From Pyropia yezoensis (Eukaryota > Rhodophyta > Bangiophyceae > Bangiales > Bangiaceae): a stretch of 64,000 nucleotides of DNA. Each line of letters starts with the position of its first letter. Within the stretch, counting starts at the first letter, position 1. The position numbers and the translations under genes were made by a program. Below are positions 31,739 through 43,205 of this stretch, one piece after another. The notes below the pieces were generated by a model. That model had not been told where the DNA came from. It was given only the letters and a program-made list of their open reading frames with translations, and ran no database searches. The stretch is from contig CM020620.1 in assembly GCA_009829735.1 (NCBI GenBank), positions 11,219,420 through 11,283,419 on the forward strand, in the 5' to 3' direction.

Positions 31739-32083
31739 CTCATCTTTGGTGTCACCGCACGGCGGCACGTCCTCCTCCCCACCGCCGCCACCACGGTCGC
31801 GTCGGCCGCCACCACGGGCGGCGGCGCCGACGCCACGTGCCGCGGCCGCCGCGCCCCCAGACACGGGGCGGCCCCGCGCGGGTGCTACGACGGCCCCCCG
31901 ACGGGCCACCACCGCGGCCGCCACACCCCCCGACCCGCGGGGGTCCTCCCCCGCCGTGGCGCCGCTGCTCTCCGTCGCCACCCCCCCCCCCCCCCCGCAC
32001 TCCGGTGCCGCTTTGTCGGCCGCCCGTCCCCCCCGTCGGCACCACCTCCACCGCCGCCGCCGCCGCCGCCGCCTGCCGACCAC
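30002..32083 (-). CDS. bZIP transcription factor (core part of a frame-broken, low-complexity gene)
   Basis: The minus strand at about 31375-31545 encodes a bZIP domain. The basic region is RNRDTAQRYRARQK, with the invariant N and an R eight positions later (N-x7-R), and it runs into a leucine zipper with L at heptad spacing (SALEAEVGALQRALDAAV). This would be a nuclear dimeric DNA-binding protein. Further ordered sequence lies at 30490-30660 (helical, LLAHVLLERALAGVL and LRALLGRLP). Between these, the frame is Gly, Ala and Pro runs. Coding sense enters this frame from the upstream one near the C run at 31981-31997 and leaves it near 30050-30480, so the gene is split by homopolymer-length changes or by introns. 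Target genes cannot be inferred. Confidence 0.65.
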
Positions 32084-32699
32084 GGTCGGGGCGCCGACCG
32101 AGGCCGCCGGGCGGGGGGGGTGACGGCGCCCCCCTCCTCCTCCTCCTCGTCCTCTGTCACCATCGCCGCCGCCGCCGACGCTGCTACCGCCGCTGTCGCC
32201 GCCGCCGCCGCTGCCGTTGCCGCCGACGGCAGCGGGGTGGGCGACGGCAGCGGCCGCCGGGGGGGGGGGGACGGCGTCACTGCCGGGGAGGAGCTGGCCC
32301 GCCGGGCGGGGGCGGCGGCCGTGACGCGCCCGCCAGAGGGGGGGCGCGCGTACGCCCCGCCGCTGCCATATGGGGACCCCGCAGAGGGAGGGGTGGCCAC
32401 CGCGGCAGCCACCCCCAGTCCGCCGCCGCTGCCGCCGCCGCTGCAGCTGCCATCGCGGTGGGCCCCATACGCGCCGCCGCTGCCGCCACCGCCGCCGTAC
32501 GCATCGGCCATGGCGGCATCGTCACCGTCGGCCGCGCCGCCGCCGCCGCCGCCGCCGCCGCCCCTGCCGTCGCCGCCTTCGACCGGCCGCCCGCGGGCGG
32601 GGCGCCACCAGGGGGTCCCCCCCGCCTCCACTTGGAGCTCCCCGTGCGCCACGCCAGCATCCCCCCCGCCACCACCTCCCGCCTTGCGGACGTAGCGTG

Positions 32700-32737
<38 letters not shown>

Positions 32738-33093
32738 TGCGGCTGCGGCTGCGGGGCGGGGTCAGCCCAGCGGGCGCCCCCCCCCCCGTCCCCCCTCTTG
32801 CCGCCACCGCCGGCGGCAGACGACGGCGCCCACGGCCCCGCCCGCCGGAGCGTCTCGTACTGCGCCGCCGCCGCCGACGGTGCCGGCGGCGGTGGCGGGG
32901 GAGGAGGCGGCGGGGGCGGTGCCGCCTGTGGGGACGCTGCCAGTGGCGGCGGCGGCGCGCCGCCCCGCCGGGAGGCGGGGGGGGTGGCGCCCCCGCCGCG
33001 GTCGCCGCGGCCACCCCCGCGCCCCCCGCCCAGAGGCAGGGGGGGGAGCACCGGCGGCGCGGCCGCGGTGGCGGCAGAGGCGGGCGTCGCCCA

Positions 33094-33129
<36 letters not shown>

Positions 33130-34350
33130 CGCCCACCGCGGGGGGGGGGACGCCGGGGCGCGCCAGTCGAGTGGGGCGGGCCAGGCGCCCGCGGCGGCGG
33201 CGGGGCGGCCGGCCGCCCCGCCCCCACTTCCACTCCCCGCCGGCCGGCCGTGGCGGCTGGCGCGGCCAACCCCCCCCCCCCCCCCCCCGCCGCCGCCGCC
33301 CGCCCCCCCACGACGGACAGTGTCAATGGCGGGGACGGGGGCCCCACCCGGCGGCGGTGGCTCTGGCCCCGACCGGTCGCCCGCGTCAGCGACCGCCCCC
33401 GCCGCCGCCGGGGGGCGGTCGGGGGCGGGGGCGGCGGCCCAGCGGGGGCCCCCGCGGTGGTCGCCCCGCGGCTCTGACCCGCCCCCCCCCCACCGGCCGC
33501 CCGCTGCCGCCGCCGCCGCCGCCGCCGCCGCGCCTCCCGCGGCGGCGGCCGGCCACCACGGCGGGGACGCCACCACCGTCGCTGCCGCCTCGGCCGCCGC
33601 CGCTGCTGCGGGGCGCCCCCGCGGGAGGGGGGCGGCCGCGCCCGCCGCGCGGGACGCCGACAGGCGGAAGCGCCCCAGCGGGGGTGCCCCCACCGCCGCC
33701 AACGGCGGCGACGGCGACGCGCCGCCGCCGGGCAGTCGGGCCACCGTCACCGCCGCCGGCGCGGCCGGCGGCGGGCGTGGCGGCGGCGGCGCGTCGCCGC
33801 CGTCGCCGCCGCCGCCGCCGCTGCCACGCCAGCCGCCGCCGCGGCCGCTGCCCGCCGAGCCGGTCCCCGCCACGGGGGGGCGCCAGGCGGGCCAGGCGGC
33901 GGCATCGGCGGCGGCATCGGCGTCGGCGGCGGCGGCGGCGGCGGTGGCAATGCCGCCCCCACCGCCCGCGGCCGAGTGCCGCCGCGGGGGCGGGGGCGTG
34001 GCCACATCCACCGGGCTGGCCGCCGCCCGCTGGCGGCCGCCACCCGCCCCGCCGCCGGTGCTGCCGACGCGGGGCTGCCGCGGGGCGCCATAGCCCATCC
34101 CTGCGCCCGCCGCCGGGGACTCGATGGCGCTTGTCCGGGGTGGCGTGTAGGCGAACGGGTGGTGGAGGTGGGCGGTCGCCGCGGTGGTGAAGGAGCCCGC
34201 ACCGTCGGTGGGGGGTGGCGGCGGCGTGACGCTGGTGCCCCTACGGTGGCCCCCGCCGCCGCCGCCGCCGCCAGACGTAACCGCCACCGCCGCCTGGCGG
34301 ACAGACGGCGGCGGGCGGGAGAGGGGCCCGCCAACGGGGCCACCGCCCCA

Positions 34351-34381
<31 letters not shown>

Positions 34382-34482
34382 TCACTCGCGGCAAGGGCAG
34401 AGGGGTAGGGGAGGGCGTGCGGCGGCGGCAGCCGCCGGTAGGGGCCCCGCGGCAGCTCGGCGCCCGCGGCGGCGGCGGCCAC
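31885..34482 (-). CDS. N-terminal low-complexity part, probably of the bZIP gene
   Basis: This 865-codon open frame, starting at ATG 34482, is dominated by Gly, Ala, Pro and Ser runs. Islands of ordinary sequence look genuinely coding: LPRGPYRRLPPPHALPYPS near the start, HLHHPFAYTPPRTSAIESP, AAAQYETLRRAGPWAP, and an acidic VTEDEEEEEG. Near its end a basic RPTKRHRSA precedes the long C run at 31981-31997, after which the coding sense appears to continue in the frame of the bZIP region. I therefore read both as one gene. The plus-strand ORFs over the same interval are its Pro/Arg-rich antisense image. Confidence 0.5.
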
Positions 34483-34623
34483 CGCCGCCGCGCCGGGCGT
34501 GAGCGGCCGCGGCGGCGGCAGCGGCAGCAGGCCCAGGGGGGTGCCCCCACCGCCGCCGAGGGGGGGGGGGGGGTGCCGCCGTAACCCCCCCGCCGGCGGT
34601 CTGCGGGGGTGGGGGTGCCGCCG

Positions 34624-34625
<2 letters not shown>

Positions 34626-34683
<58 letters not shown>
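34626..34683 (+). repeat. 58-nt uninterrupted poly-G tract followed by a GTGGGG array
   Basis: This is the longest homopolymer in the window. It continues at 34684-34727 as repeated GTGGGG/ATGGGG units. The region has strong G-quadruplex potential. Such tracts are hard to sequence, so length and even continuity of the assembly here are doubtful. Confidence 0.9.
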
Positions 34684-34684
<1 letters not shown>

Positions 34685-34735
34685 GGGGGTGGGGATGGGG
34701 GTGGGGGTGGGGGTGGGGGTGGGGGAGGCTCGGGC

Positions 34736-35721
34736 CTAGCGACAGCGCCGGCGCGGTTGCCGCCCAGTGGCGGCCGCCGCCGCCGCCGCCGCCACGCGGG
34801 AGGGGGAGCCCGTCAGAGGAGGCGGCGCGCCCATGTCCATGGCTGACGACGCCGCCGCGGCCAACGGCCGCCGGCGGCGCCGTCGCCGCCGTGGCAGGGG
34901 AGGCGGGGCGGCCGTCGGGGCGGACGCGCCCCCCCCCCGCGGCGGCGGTCCCCCCCCCCCCCCCCCGCGCACCTCCTCGTCATACTCGTTGAGGAGGCTG
35001 GCCACGTTGGACAGCCGCGGGCGGGAGCGGCCGCCCATGGGCGCCGCCGCCGCCGCCGCCGCCGGCCGTGGCCGCCGCACCCCCCTGCGACGGGACGGGG
35101 AGGACGAAGGGGGGGAGGGGGCGGGGGGGGTGAGCGGGGGGGGGTGAGGGGGGGGGGGGAAGCCGCGGCCGCCGCCGCCGCCGCCGCCGTCGACACGCCC
35201 CGCCCGTAGGGGGGCGGCGGCGGCGGGGACGGGCGCGGCGACGGGGAGCGGAGGAGGGGCGGCCCGCCGCGGCGGCCGCTGACGTCGTTGGATGTGGCGG
35301 TGGCGGTGGCGGAGCGGGTGTCGCGGTGGGGCGGTGGCGGGGAGGGGCGGAGGCTGCCGGGGGGGGGGAGGAGCAGGGGGGGGGGGGGGGGGGGGCCGGT
35401 GCCGCCGCGCCTGCCGCCGCCGCCGTGACCGCCGCCGCCGCCGCCGCCGCTGCTGCCGCCCCACGGGGAGGGCAGGACGGCCGCCGACGCGACGGCGGCG
35501 GGCACCGGCCGGAGTAGCGGGCGGTCGGGGAGGTGCGGGGACGCGCCGCCGCCGCCGCCGCCGCCGGCGGCAGAGGCGGGAATGGCGGTGGCGGTGGGGG
35601 CGGGCGGTGGCGGCCAGCTCCGGGCGGCGGCGGCGGCGCCGACGCGGGTGTGGACGACGGCGGGGGGGGCGGCGACGCGGTCGGGCGGGGGGGTAACACT
35701 TGCAGTGATGGTGGACGACAT
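34736..35721 (-). CDS. Low-complexity protein containing SNVASLLNEYDEEV, possibly the first part of the bZIP gene
   Basis: ATG 35721 begins MSSTITASVTPPPD and is followed by VVHTRVG and many Pro/Ala/Gly runs in one frame down to about 35100. Coding sense then moves to the neighbouring frame, which contains RPRLSNVASLLNEYDEEV (about 34970-35020) and ends at TAG 34736-34738. The SNVASLLN segment resembles short conserved motifs in transcription regulators, but I cannot name it. The 58-nt G run lies directly downstream, so this may be the true N terminus of the gene continuing at 34482, or a separate small gene. Confidence 0.4.
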
Positions 35722-38700
35722 CCTCTGCGCGCCGCCGTCGGGGAGGGGAGGGGGGGAGGGAGAGGAAGAGGAGGAGGCGGCGGGAGGGGGGGGGGGGGGG
35801 GGTGAGGTGGGGGGGTGGGGGGGGGGGGGGGAGGGGGGGGTGGCGTGTCCCCCCGCGTCGCACCCGGCTTTCCGCCGCACACACGCCCCTGGCCGGCGGG
35901 CAGGCCGGCCGTCGGCCGTCGGCGGCCGCTCGGCCGCCGCTGTCCCGCCGGCCGCCCCGCTGGGCCAGTCGCGCCGGCGGGGTCCCCCCCCAGGCGGCGG
36001 GCGCTCGCGCCGGCGCGGGCGCGTGGGGCGGGGGCACTCCCCCCCCTCGTCGGCCCAGCGCACCCGTATGTACCGTATGTACCGCCCCGGTTGGGGGGGC
36101 TGTGCGGGTGCGCGGGGGGGGTGGGGGGGATTGGCGCGGTCGTCTGCGGCGGCAGCGGCAGCGGCAGCGGCAGCAGCAGCGGCAGCAGCAGCGGCAGCAG
36201 CAGCAGCAGCAGCGGCGGCGGCGGGCAGGCGGGCAGGGAGGCAGGCAGGCCGCGGCCGGCGGCGGCGGTAGGGGGCGGGCGGGCGGGCGGGCGGGCGGGC
36301 ACGGCTAAGCAACAAGTGGGAGCCAAACGGGGGCTCAACGGAGAGGCGGGGGGGGGCGGAGGGGATGGGTAGATGGACTCAGAGAGAGGGGAGCAGTTGG
36401 GGGGGGGGGGGGGGGGAGGGGGGATGGGAGGAGGGAAAGTGAGGGGGAGTGGTGGCGCCGTGCGGGGTGGGGCGGGGTGGGGGTGTGTGTGATGCAAAAA
36501 AGTGATGGTGCAAGGGGGTGGGTGAGGTAGGGAGGGAGGGAGGGAGGGAGGGAGGGGGGTGGGCGGATTGCGCCAAGGCCGTGCACGGGCAGTGCCGTCG
36601 GGCGTCTGGTTGGCCGCCCACCCGCCAATGGCGGTCGGCGGCCGGCCGTTGGGTGGGGAGGGGGGGGGGTGCGGGGGGGGGTGGGGGGGGTTGAGGGGGG
36701 GGGGGGGGCGGGGTCGCGCCCCCAACCGGGTGCCCCACAGCAATGGCCACCGTCGGGGCAGAGCGCGCGCGGCGGTTGGGCGGGCGCGGGTGGGACGGTG
36801 GGGGAGGAACAGGTGGGGTCGGGTAGGAGGGGGGGGAGGGAAAGCGGGAGGGGGGGGGCGGGCGGTGGGGGGGAGGGGGGGGGGGGGTGACTAAAAGCGC
36901 TGGCCGCCAGCTCTCCCCGCTGCCGTCGTTGGCACCGCCGCGGGGCGGTCGGCGCGGCCGGCCGGCCGGGCGGGCAGCGGTGACAGGCAGCGGTGACCGA
37001 CCGCCCACGACCGCCCCCACACACGCGCCTCCCTCCCCCCCCCCCCCTCCCAAACAGCCCGTCGCACAGATGCGGGGCGTGAGGGGTGCGACCGCCCAGA
37101 GGCGGAGCGGCGGGGTGGGGGGGGGGGGGGAGGGGGGTGGGTGGGCGGGTGGGTGGGCGGGGTGGGCGGGTAGGTGGGTGGGTGGGTGGGGGAGGAAGGA
37201 GGGGAGCAACGGCCGGCCGGCGGGGCAGCAGTGCAGGTCTCCACCCCCCCCCCCCCCCCCACAATGGGAGGGTGTGGCAGGGGCGGCCGCCCGCCGCCCC
37301 GCCGCGCCGCGCCGCGCCGCGCCGCACCCCGCCGGGTCGGGTTGGTGCGGCCGCACCGGTGGGGGGTCGTGCCGGCCGGGAGGAAGACGGCGCCGCACGC
37401 GGTCGGCGCGGCCGGGGGGCGTGGCGTGACACGCCGGCAGACGTGCGCGTCGGCCGGCATGCACTGGCGGCCACGGGGGGGCCGCCGGCTGGCCTCGGAC
37501 TGTACAGTACAGGACACAACAACTGCTGGGGCAGAAGGGGGGGGGGGTGTGGGTGAGGTCGGAGCGCCGGCCGCCAGTCTGGCCGGCCGCCCGTCCACGC
37601 ACTATCTGTCCGCCGCGCGGGCGCTGCCGCACACATTGGTTGCCGCCCCTGGCGGGGGTAGGGGGAGCGGTGGTGGTGGCAAGCGGGGGGGGGGGGTCCG
37701 TCGTGCCCAGCATCGTCCAACCCTTCATGGCATGCATGGCACCCCCCCCCCCCCCCCCAACCCCAACGACCACCAGCCAATGGGGTGGGGGGGGGGGGGG
37801 GCGGTCATCGGGGCGCGGGGGCGCGGTCGCGGTTGCGGTGGATCGCGGCCGACGGATCTATTTCTGGAAGCCGCGGGGCGGCGGCGCGCGGCGGCCATTT
37901 GGTTAATGGGGGGGGGGGGCGGGGGTGGGTCGGTGGCCTGGTCTGTCGGACTGGGGCAAGGATGACTGGTGGGGGGGGCGGAAGAGCCGTTGGCCGCGAC
38001 GTCGTCGCGTCCCACGATGCGGGCCGATTTTGTCGACGCGGACTGCGCATTTTTTTCTCCCCCTGGATGCCGTCGACGGCGGCGTCGCGTTGGGGGGGGG
38101 TGAGGACGGGGGGATGGGGGGGGGGGGGGGGGGGGCGGACGCGGGCACTGTCCTCTCCCCCTCACGATCTCGGGGCGTGGAGTGGCCAGCTGGCCGGCTG
38201 GGTCACGTGTCAGGCCGCGTCTCTAAATGACACCTTGGACATTGCCCCCCCCCCCCATCGCCGCACCCCCCCCCGTGCGATGGATGGAAGGGGGGGCCTT
38301 GATTGGAAGGAATGGGGAGGGATGGGAATGGGTGGTGCGGCAGACATGCGCGGCGGTGGGAAAGCAAGGGACACACCGTCCCCCCCTCTCACGTGATGCG
38401 CTGGCCGAGGTATTCTCTCTGTACCAAGCGTGGGGAGGGGGACAGATACAGTAGGTGCGGAGGTGGAGATAGAGGGGGGGGGGGGGGGGGGTGGGGGGTG
38501 CCGTCAGCGCGTCCCTGCTGCAAATATTCTCATCGGTAAGGGGGGGATGGGGGGGGGTCGGCGTCGGCCCGTCGAGGGCCCATCTGTGAGCGACACCCAC
38601 TGTGTGCGCGTTGTTTGTCGCCCGGCAGAAGGGGCACCCGCGCCACGCTCTCGGCCCAGGCCTGGCCAAATTCCCCTCCCCCCTTGCGAGCACGACACGC

Positions 38701-41700
38701 CGCGGGAGGCCCTTGCGGAGTGAACCTTGGGAGTCGGCCCGGATGAGCCCGGGGGGGGGGTGAGGGGGGGGGGGGGGGGGGGGGAGGTGGCGGCGCGCGA
38801 GAGAAACTGGCCTCCACATAGACGAGTGTGCAACGGCGCGACGGGACCAGCAGGCCAAACCGTCCATACTGGGCCGTTATGGGACTAAAAACGGGGAAAA
38901 CAGCCGCGCAGACCCCGCCCCTCCCGCCCACATCCCTCCCGCACCAGTCCCTTTGTCCCTGGAGGAAGGGTGAGGTCGTTGTTGTGTGGACCTCTCTGAA
39001 ACAGAAAAAAAAAAGAAAAAATCCCCTCCTCGCCTCCGGTCCCTCCCGACACGGGACCGTCACGGCTGCTGCTCCCTCCTGTGACGGCCACCTCCGTTGA
39101 GGGTTCCCTTTTCCCCTTGCCCGATGAAATGACACCTGGTGTTGGAAGAGGATGAGGAGGCGCGGCTCGCGCAACCGGTGTCGTGCGCCAGTCTATCTAC
39201 ATACCGTGTGCACGCACGTGGGTGGTCGACGGGCGGGAGAAGCAAAACGATTTCATCACCATCATCGTGGGCACGGTGGGCGGGTGGGGGGGGTGGGAGG
39301 GGGGGGGGGGGGGTAGGCGGGACCGGAGGGGCGCTCTGTTGCTGTCACACACGGCGTGTTGGGTGGCGGCGGGCGGCCGGGGGTGTCTGCGAAACGGAGG
39401 CACCGCGCCACCGCTGACGCCCACAGCTCCCCCATCTTACCAGTGGGGTGGTCAGCACGTGCTTTTGCAAACCAGAGGTGGTGGGCTCACAGTGTCTGTC
39501 GCGAGGTTTCATCTCGAGGCGGACAGTCGCAGCAACTTTGCTATTCTATCAGTCAGCTGTGGCTTGATGCCACTGGGTATGCGCGGTCGCCGCGCCAACG
39601 AGGAGGACTCTGGGGGCCATGTATGATGCACGGCCCGGGCGTGGGGGGCATGCACACACCTCGTGAGGGGTCGTGTGTTCCTCGAGCTCTCGTTGTATTT
39701 TGTTCTTGTTGTTGTTGCTCCCGCGTTTTTCATTGGCTGCCCCGATCACTGCACCAAACCAAAAGGGCGGAGGGGCTTGTGGTCGGCGACATAGCCATCT
39801 GGGTGTGCGACAGCCGTAAAACGCGAGTCCCCCTGCCGCCATACCGCGCAGTGTACGGCACGCGACCCACCACGCACGCCAACCCACCCCCGTCACTACC
39901 CTCCACACCATACGCCTCCTCCGCATCTGCGTCCCCTCATCCCACACCACTGAGCTTCTGGCGGATTTTTTTTTCTTGCTTTCTTCGTCGTGTGACTTGC
40001 TTGGCACGAGCATATCCAAAAAAGAATACGAGACGCGGGAGCTGGCGAGCCGCTTGTGGGCGCACGAGCCGTCCGCCGCGATATAGGAGAGAGAGGGGGT
40101 GGAAGGCAAGGGAGGAGAGAGGAGGGGGTGGCGGAAGGCAAGTGGGGGGAGGAACGGGTGGGGGTGGGGAGTTGTCATCCTCACGCGGCAGATGAGACGG
40201 GGCGCGCCCCCTGCTTGGCGCGCCATATACAGCTGCCCCCCCCACGCCTCCCCCCCCCCCCCCTCCCACGCGGTGGGCCTCGCACGCGATAAAACGATGG
40301 CGGTGTTGGCGTGCCAGGAAGGACAGTTGCAGCAACGCCGTCGCCACAGTGCGTTGGCCAGAGGCGGCTGCCAATTGCTGTTTTATTCGACAGAGGTCCG
40401 CCGCGTCCGCCCACGCAGCGAAGACGCCACCAGGCGTTGCCTGCTCGTCCCGCGCCGCCACCTGCTGCGACGCGTAGACCCGACCACCACCCGTCTCCAT
40501 TCTCTCCCTCCGATGCACCCTATCAAGACCCACCGTGCGTGCCCGCCCGAGGGCGACATAGGGTCCGTCTCCTGGGCTGCAAAGGGGAACATACATACCG
40601 TGCGTGCTCGTGGGGATGAAGCGGGGTGGGGAGGGGATGGGAAGGGGGGGGATGAAAGGGACCTGACAGTGATCGCTGAGGCTCTTCCCATGTGACGGTG
40701 CCGCCGGGCCCGGCCGCCCCCGCCCTCCCACCCGCTCCACTTATGTATGAGCTGTCGCCGTGTCGGGTTGCGGTTCCTCCCAAAGAGGACGGACGAAAAG
40801 AAAATAGATGAAACGTTGGGTGGACTCCCCGCCCTCTCACGCCTGTATGTACAGAGACCCGAGGAGCACCTCTCAGTGGGCCACTGTCAGAGGGTTACAG
40901 CCCGAGTTTCCGTCCGCGCATCCAGAAGACACCGGCCTGCTCTGTCAGCGGACCGGGTGGGGTGCTTGCTTGATGAAGCATGGAGGGGGTGTGAGGACGG
41001 TGGCGGGCGTGCGCGCAAGCACTCTTACCAGGCTGCCACCACCACGTACTATGGCCGGGGCCACCGTTGCATAGGAGGCTTTCTGTGGCATCTCTCTCTT
41101 TCGCCAGTCTGTAGCACGAGGCGTTGTCATCCCCGTTTCGTTTTCAGTGTGTGTGTCGCCCACCGGAGCCTTCTCACCTGGTAAGTTTTTTTGCGCTCTC
41201 ACTTTGGCCTGGCTGCACGTGGCGCGAGGAGTTGGGACTCCCGTATGTGTTGTTTCCTGTGTATGTGCATCTTTGCAAAGGTGCCTGAGCCTCAGCCCCT
41301 CATACACTCGTGGTCAAGACCTACGTAAAGAAAATAGAAAGGAAATAGAAATAGCTCTGGTCCGCGGCTGGGGCTGATGGGCGGCGGGGGAGGGGTGGTG
41401 TCCGCGCTCCGTGCGGGCGCCAATATACGATGCTAGCGGCGTGCGGTGCGTGTCATGAGCGGTGAGGGTCCGGGGCTGCCTTGCCACTCTTGAGGTATTT
41501 AGTGTTCTGTTTCTCTCTTCAGTTGGTCTGGCTAACAGTCGTCAGCCGGGGCCCTACGCCGTTGGCTGTGTCCGACCGGGTGGAGGGTGCCTCGCGCGGG
41601 CGGTCTCGCGGCGGGTCGTGCTGGTGAAATGAAATCCGTCCCCCGTCCATTTACACGGGACAGCAGGAAATCCCACTGGCCACACCACCGTGGATCCCCC

Positions 41701-43006
41701 CCGATCGCCGCGCGGGCGCCACAGACCGGTGCGCGACGGACGGAACTGACGAACTGAGCCGTCGTCTTCGAGGAAGAAAAAAACAGTGAGTGGGGGGGGG
41801 GCGGAGGACAGAGCCAAACTCCCTGAGTCTCAGCCATCCATGGGCTGCCGCGCCCACGACGGCGATGTCGTCGCGCTGCGCACCCCGCAAGGCCGGTGTC
41901 CTCCGTCGCAGTTTCAAGGCCACCGCCAAAAATAGAATGAGTGCGGTGGCGAGTGCCGACGAGTCTTTACAGTCCATTCCATTCAGAGCATAGAGAGAAG
42001 CTCTGAGACACGGAAAGCGCATTCAATGGAGACGGGTCCTGACTCGGCTTCACAGTCCAGAAGAGAATTGATTCGTGAGATTGACGGAACAGTCTTACAA
42101 TTGTATTTATATAGTTGAACTCCAGGGCCTGCATTCGAGAATGTAGTAATTATGTTACACTACCCTCCGTACACGTGGCGATTCCAGTACCTCGGGCTCC
42201 ACTCCGCCTGAACCGACCTTGCAGGACCTGCGCAGCACACTCCCTGCTGTCGCTGGCCGACGTTGCGGACAGCGTAATGAACACCTTCCTTGCCCCACGG
42301 CGACTTGGGAGTGGACAGACTCGGATGGTGGCTACGTCCGTCCGGGTGCTTCTGTTCTATGAAACAATGATGGCGAGGACGGCCGAACAGCAGCACGTTG
42401 TGAAGATCACGAACCACCCCCGCGCCACCGTGACGATGCGGTCGGGACATAGAGAAAGTGCAGCTCTTGCGACAACCCGCGTCCAGTTTCTGTCCGTGAG
42501 ATGGGTGTGTATGACTCCATCCTCACAGAGTGTTGTGGTGCTGCGCAAGGTGAGAAGGCCGTCAAACAGATTGTTTTCATTGCGAATAATACTTCCACAG
42601 AGTTTCATCGCCCGAAGTCTGCAATTTCTCACGTGTTGGCGGATCGCGCGGCTGCTCTGTTCCACGTTGTCGCTGCCAGGCGTCTGTTGATCGATGTATA
42701 TGCCGAGTGGCAGCGGCGTCTCCGTCAGGTAATGCGGCCACCGTGTTTCTTGCCGCAGAGGACATTGCCGTGAGGTAGTGTCTCTGAGTGTCCCTGTTTT
42801 TGTTCTCTTTCGTGGCTGGATCCTGGCTCCCCGTCGCTCTGCGTCGCACTGGTGCTCTTTCTTGTCTGTGCGCCAGGCTGACCCCCTTGCGACTCTGGCC
42901 GGCCCCCTTGTGCTGCGTGTGCTTGGTCGCCGTGTGCGTGCGACCCCTGTTTCCTGCCTATTCGTCTTTCGCCTGTGGCTACCAGCGTGCCGCCGTTGCA
43001 GTGGCC
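35722..43006. other. Gene-poor, G-run-rich region
   Basis: From 35722 to about 39320 the plus strand is crowded with G runs of 10-20 nt, GGGA and GGGT arrays (36532-36556, 37137-37190) and GGGC arrays (36273-36302). The long minus-strand Pro-rich ORFs here are translations of these runs. From 39320 to 43006 composition becomes more ordinary, with AT-richer parts (42050-42650), but no ORF shows a recognisable domain on either strand. An untranslated or unrecognised exon of the PDHX-like gene could lie in 42700-43000. Confidence 0.5.
36147..36223 (+). repeat. CGG/CAG trinucleotide microsatellite
   Basis: It is an interrupted array of CGGCAG and CAG units. On the minus strand it reads as a poly-Ala run, which I regard as fortuitous because it lies upstream of the preferred ATG at 35721. 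Confidence 0.9.
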
Positions 43007-43172
43007 ATGGGTGCCCAGCCCGTGCCCTCCCTTGGTCCCGCCATTGCCCGCATCTTGAGGCAGTACCCCGCCGTCCGGCTGGATCGAGTGCGGCCCAGCG
43101 GGAAGAATGGGCGGATCCTCAAGGGCGACGTGCTGGCCGCCATGGAGGATGGCTCTGCGTACGCCGACGATG

Positions 43173-43205
<33 letters not shown>

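Noticed and set aside
28706-32700. Two very long plus-strand ORFs (over 1100 codons) rich in Pro, Arg and Ala
   Set aside because: They are the antisense image of the Gly/Ala-rich minus-strand bZIP gene; they contain no domain, while the minus strand has a bZIP and zinc-knuckle-like motif.
36147-36223. Poly-Ala protein segment encoded by the CAG/CGG microsatellite
   Set aside because: Lies upstream of the plausible ATG at 35721 in non-coding, G-run-rich DNA.
36335-37780. Several overlapping minus-strand Pro-rich ORFs
   Set aside because: Direct translations of G-run arrays in three frames; no ordered sequence.
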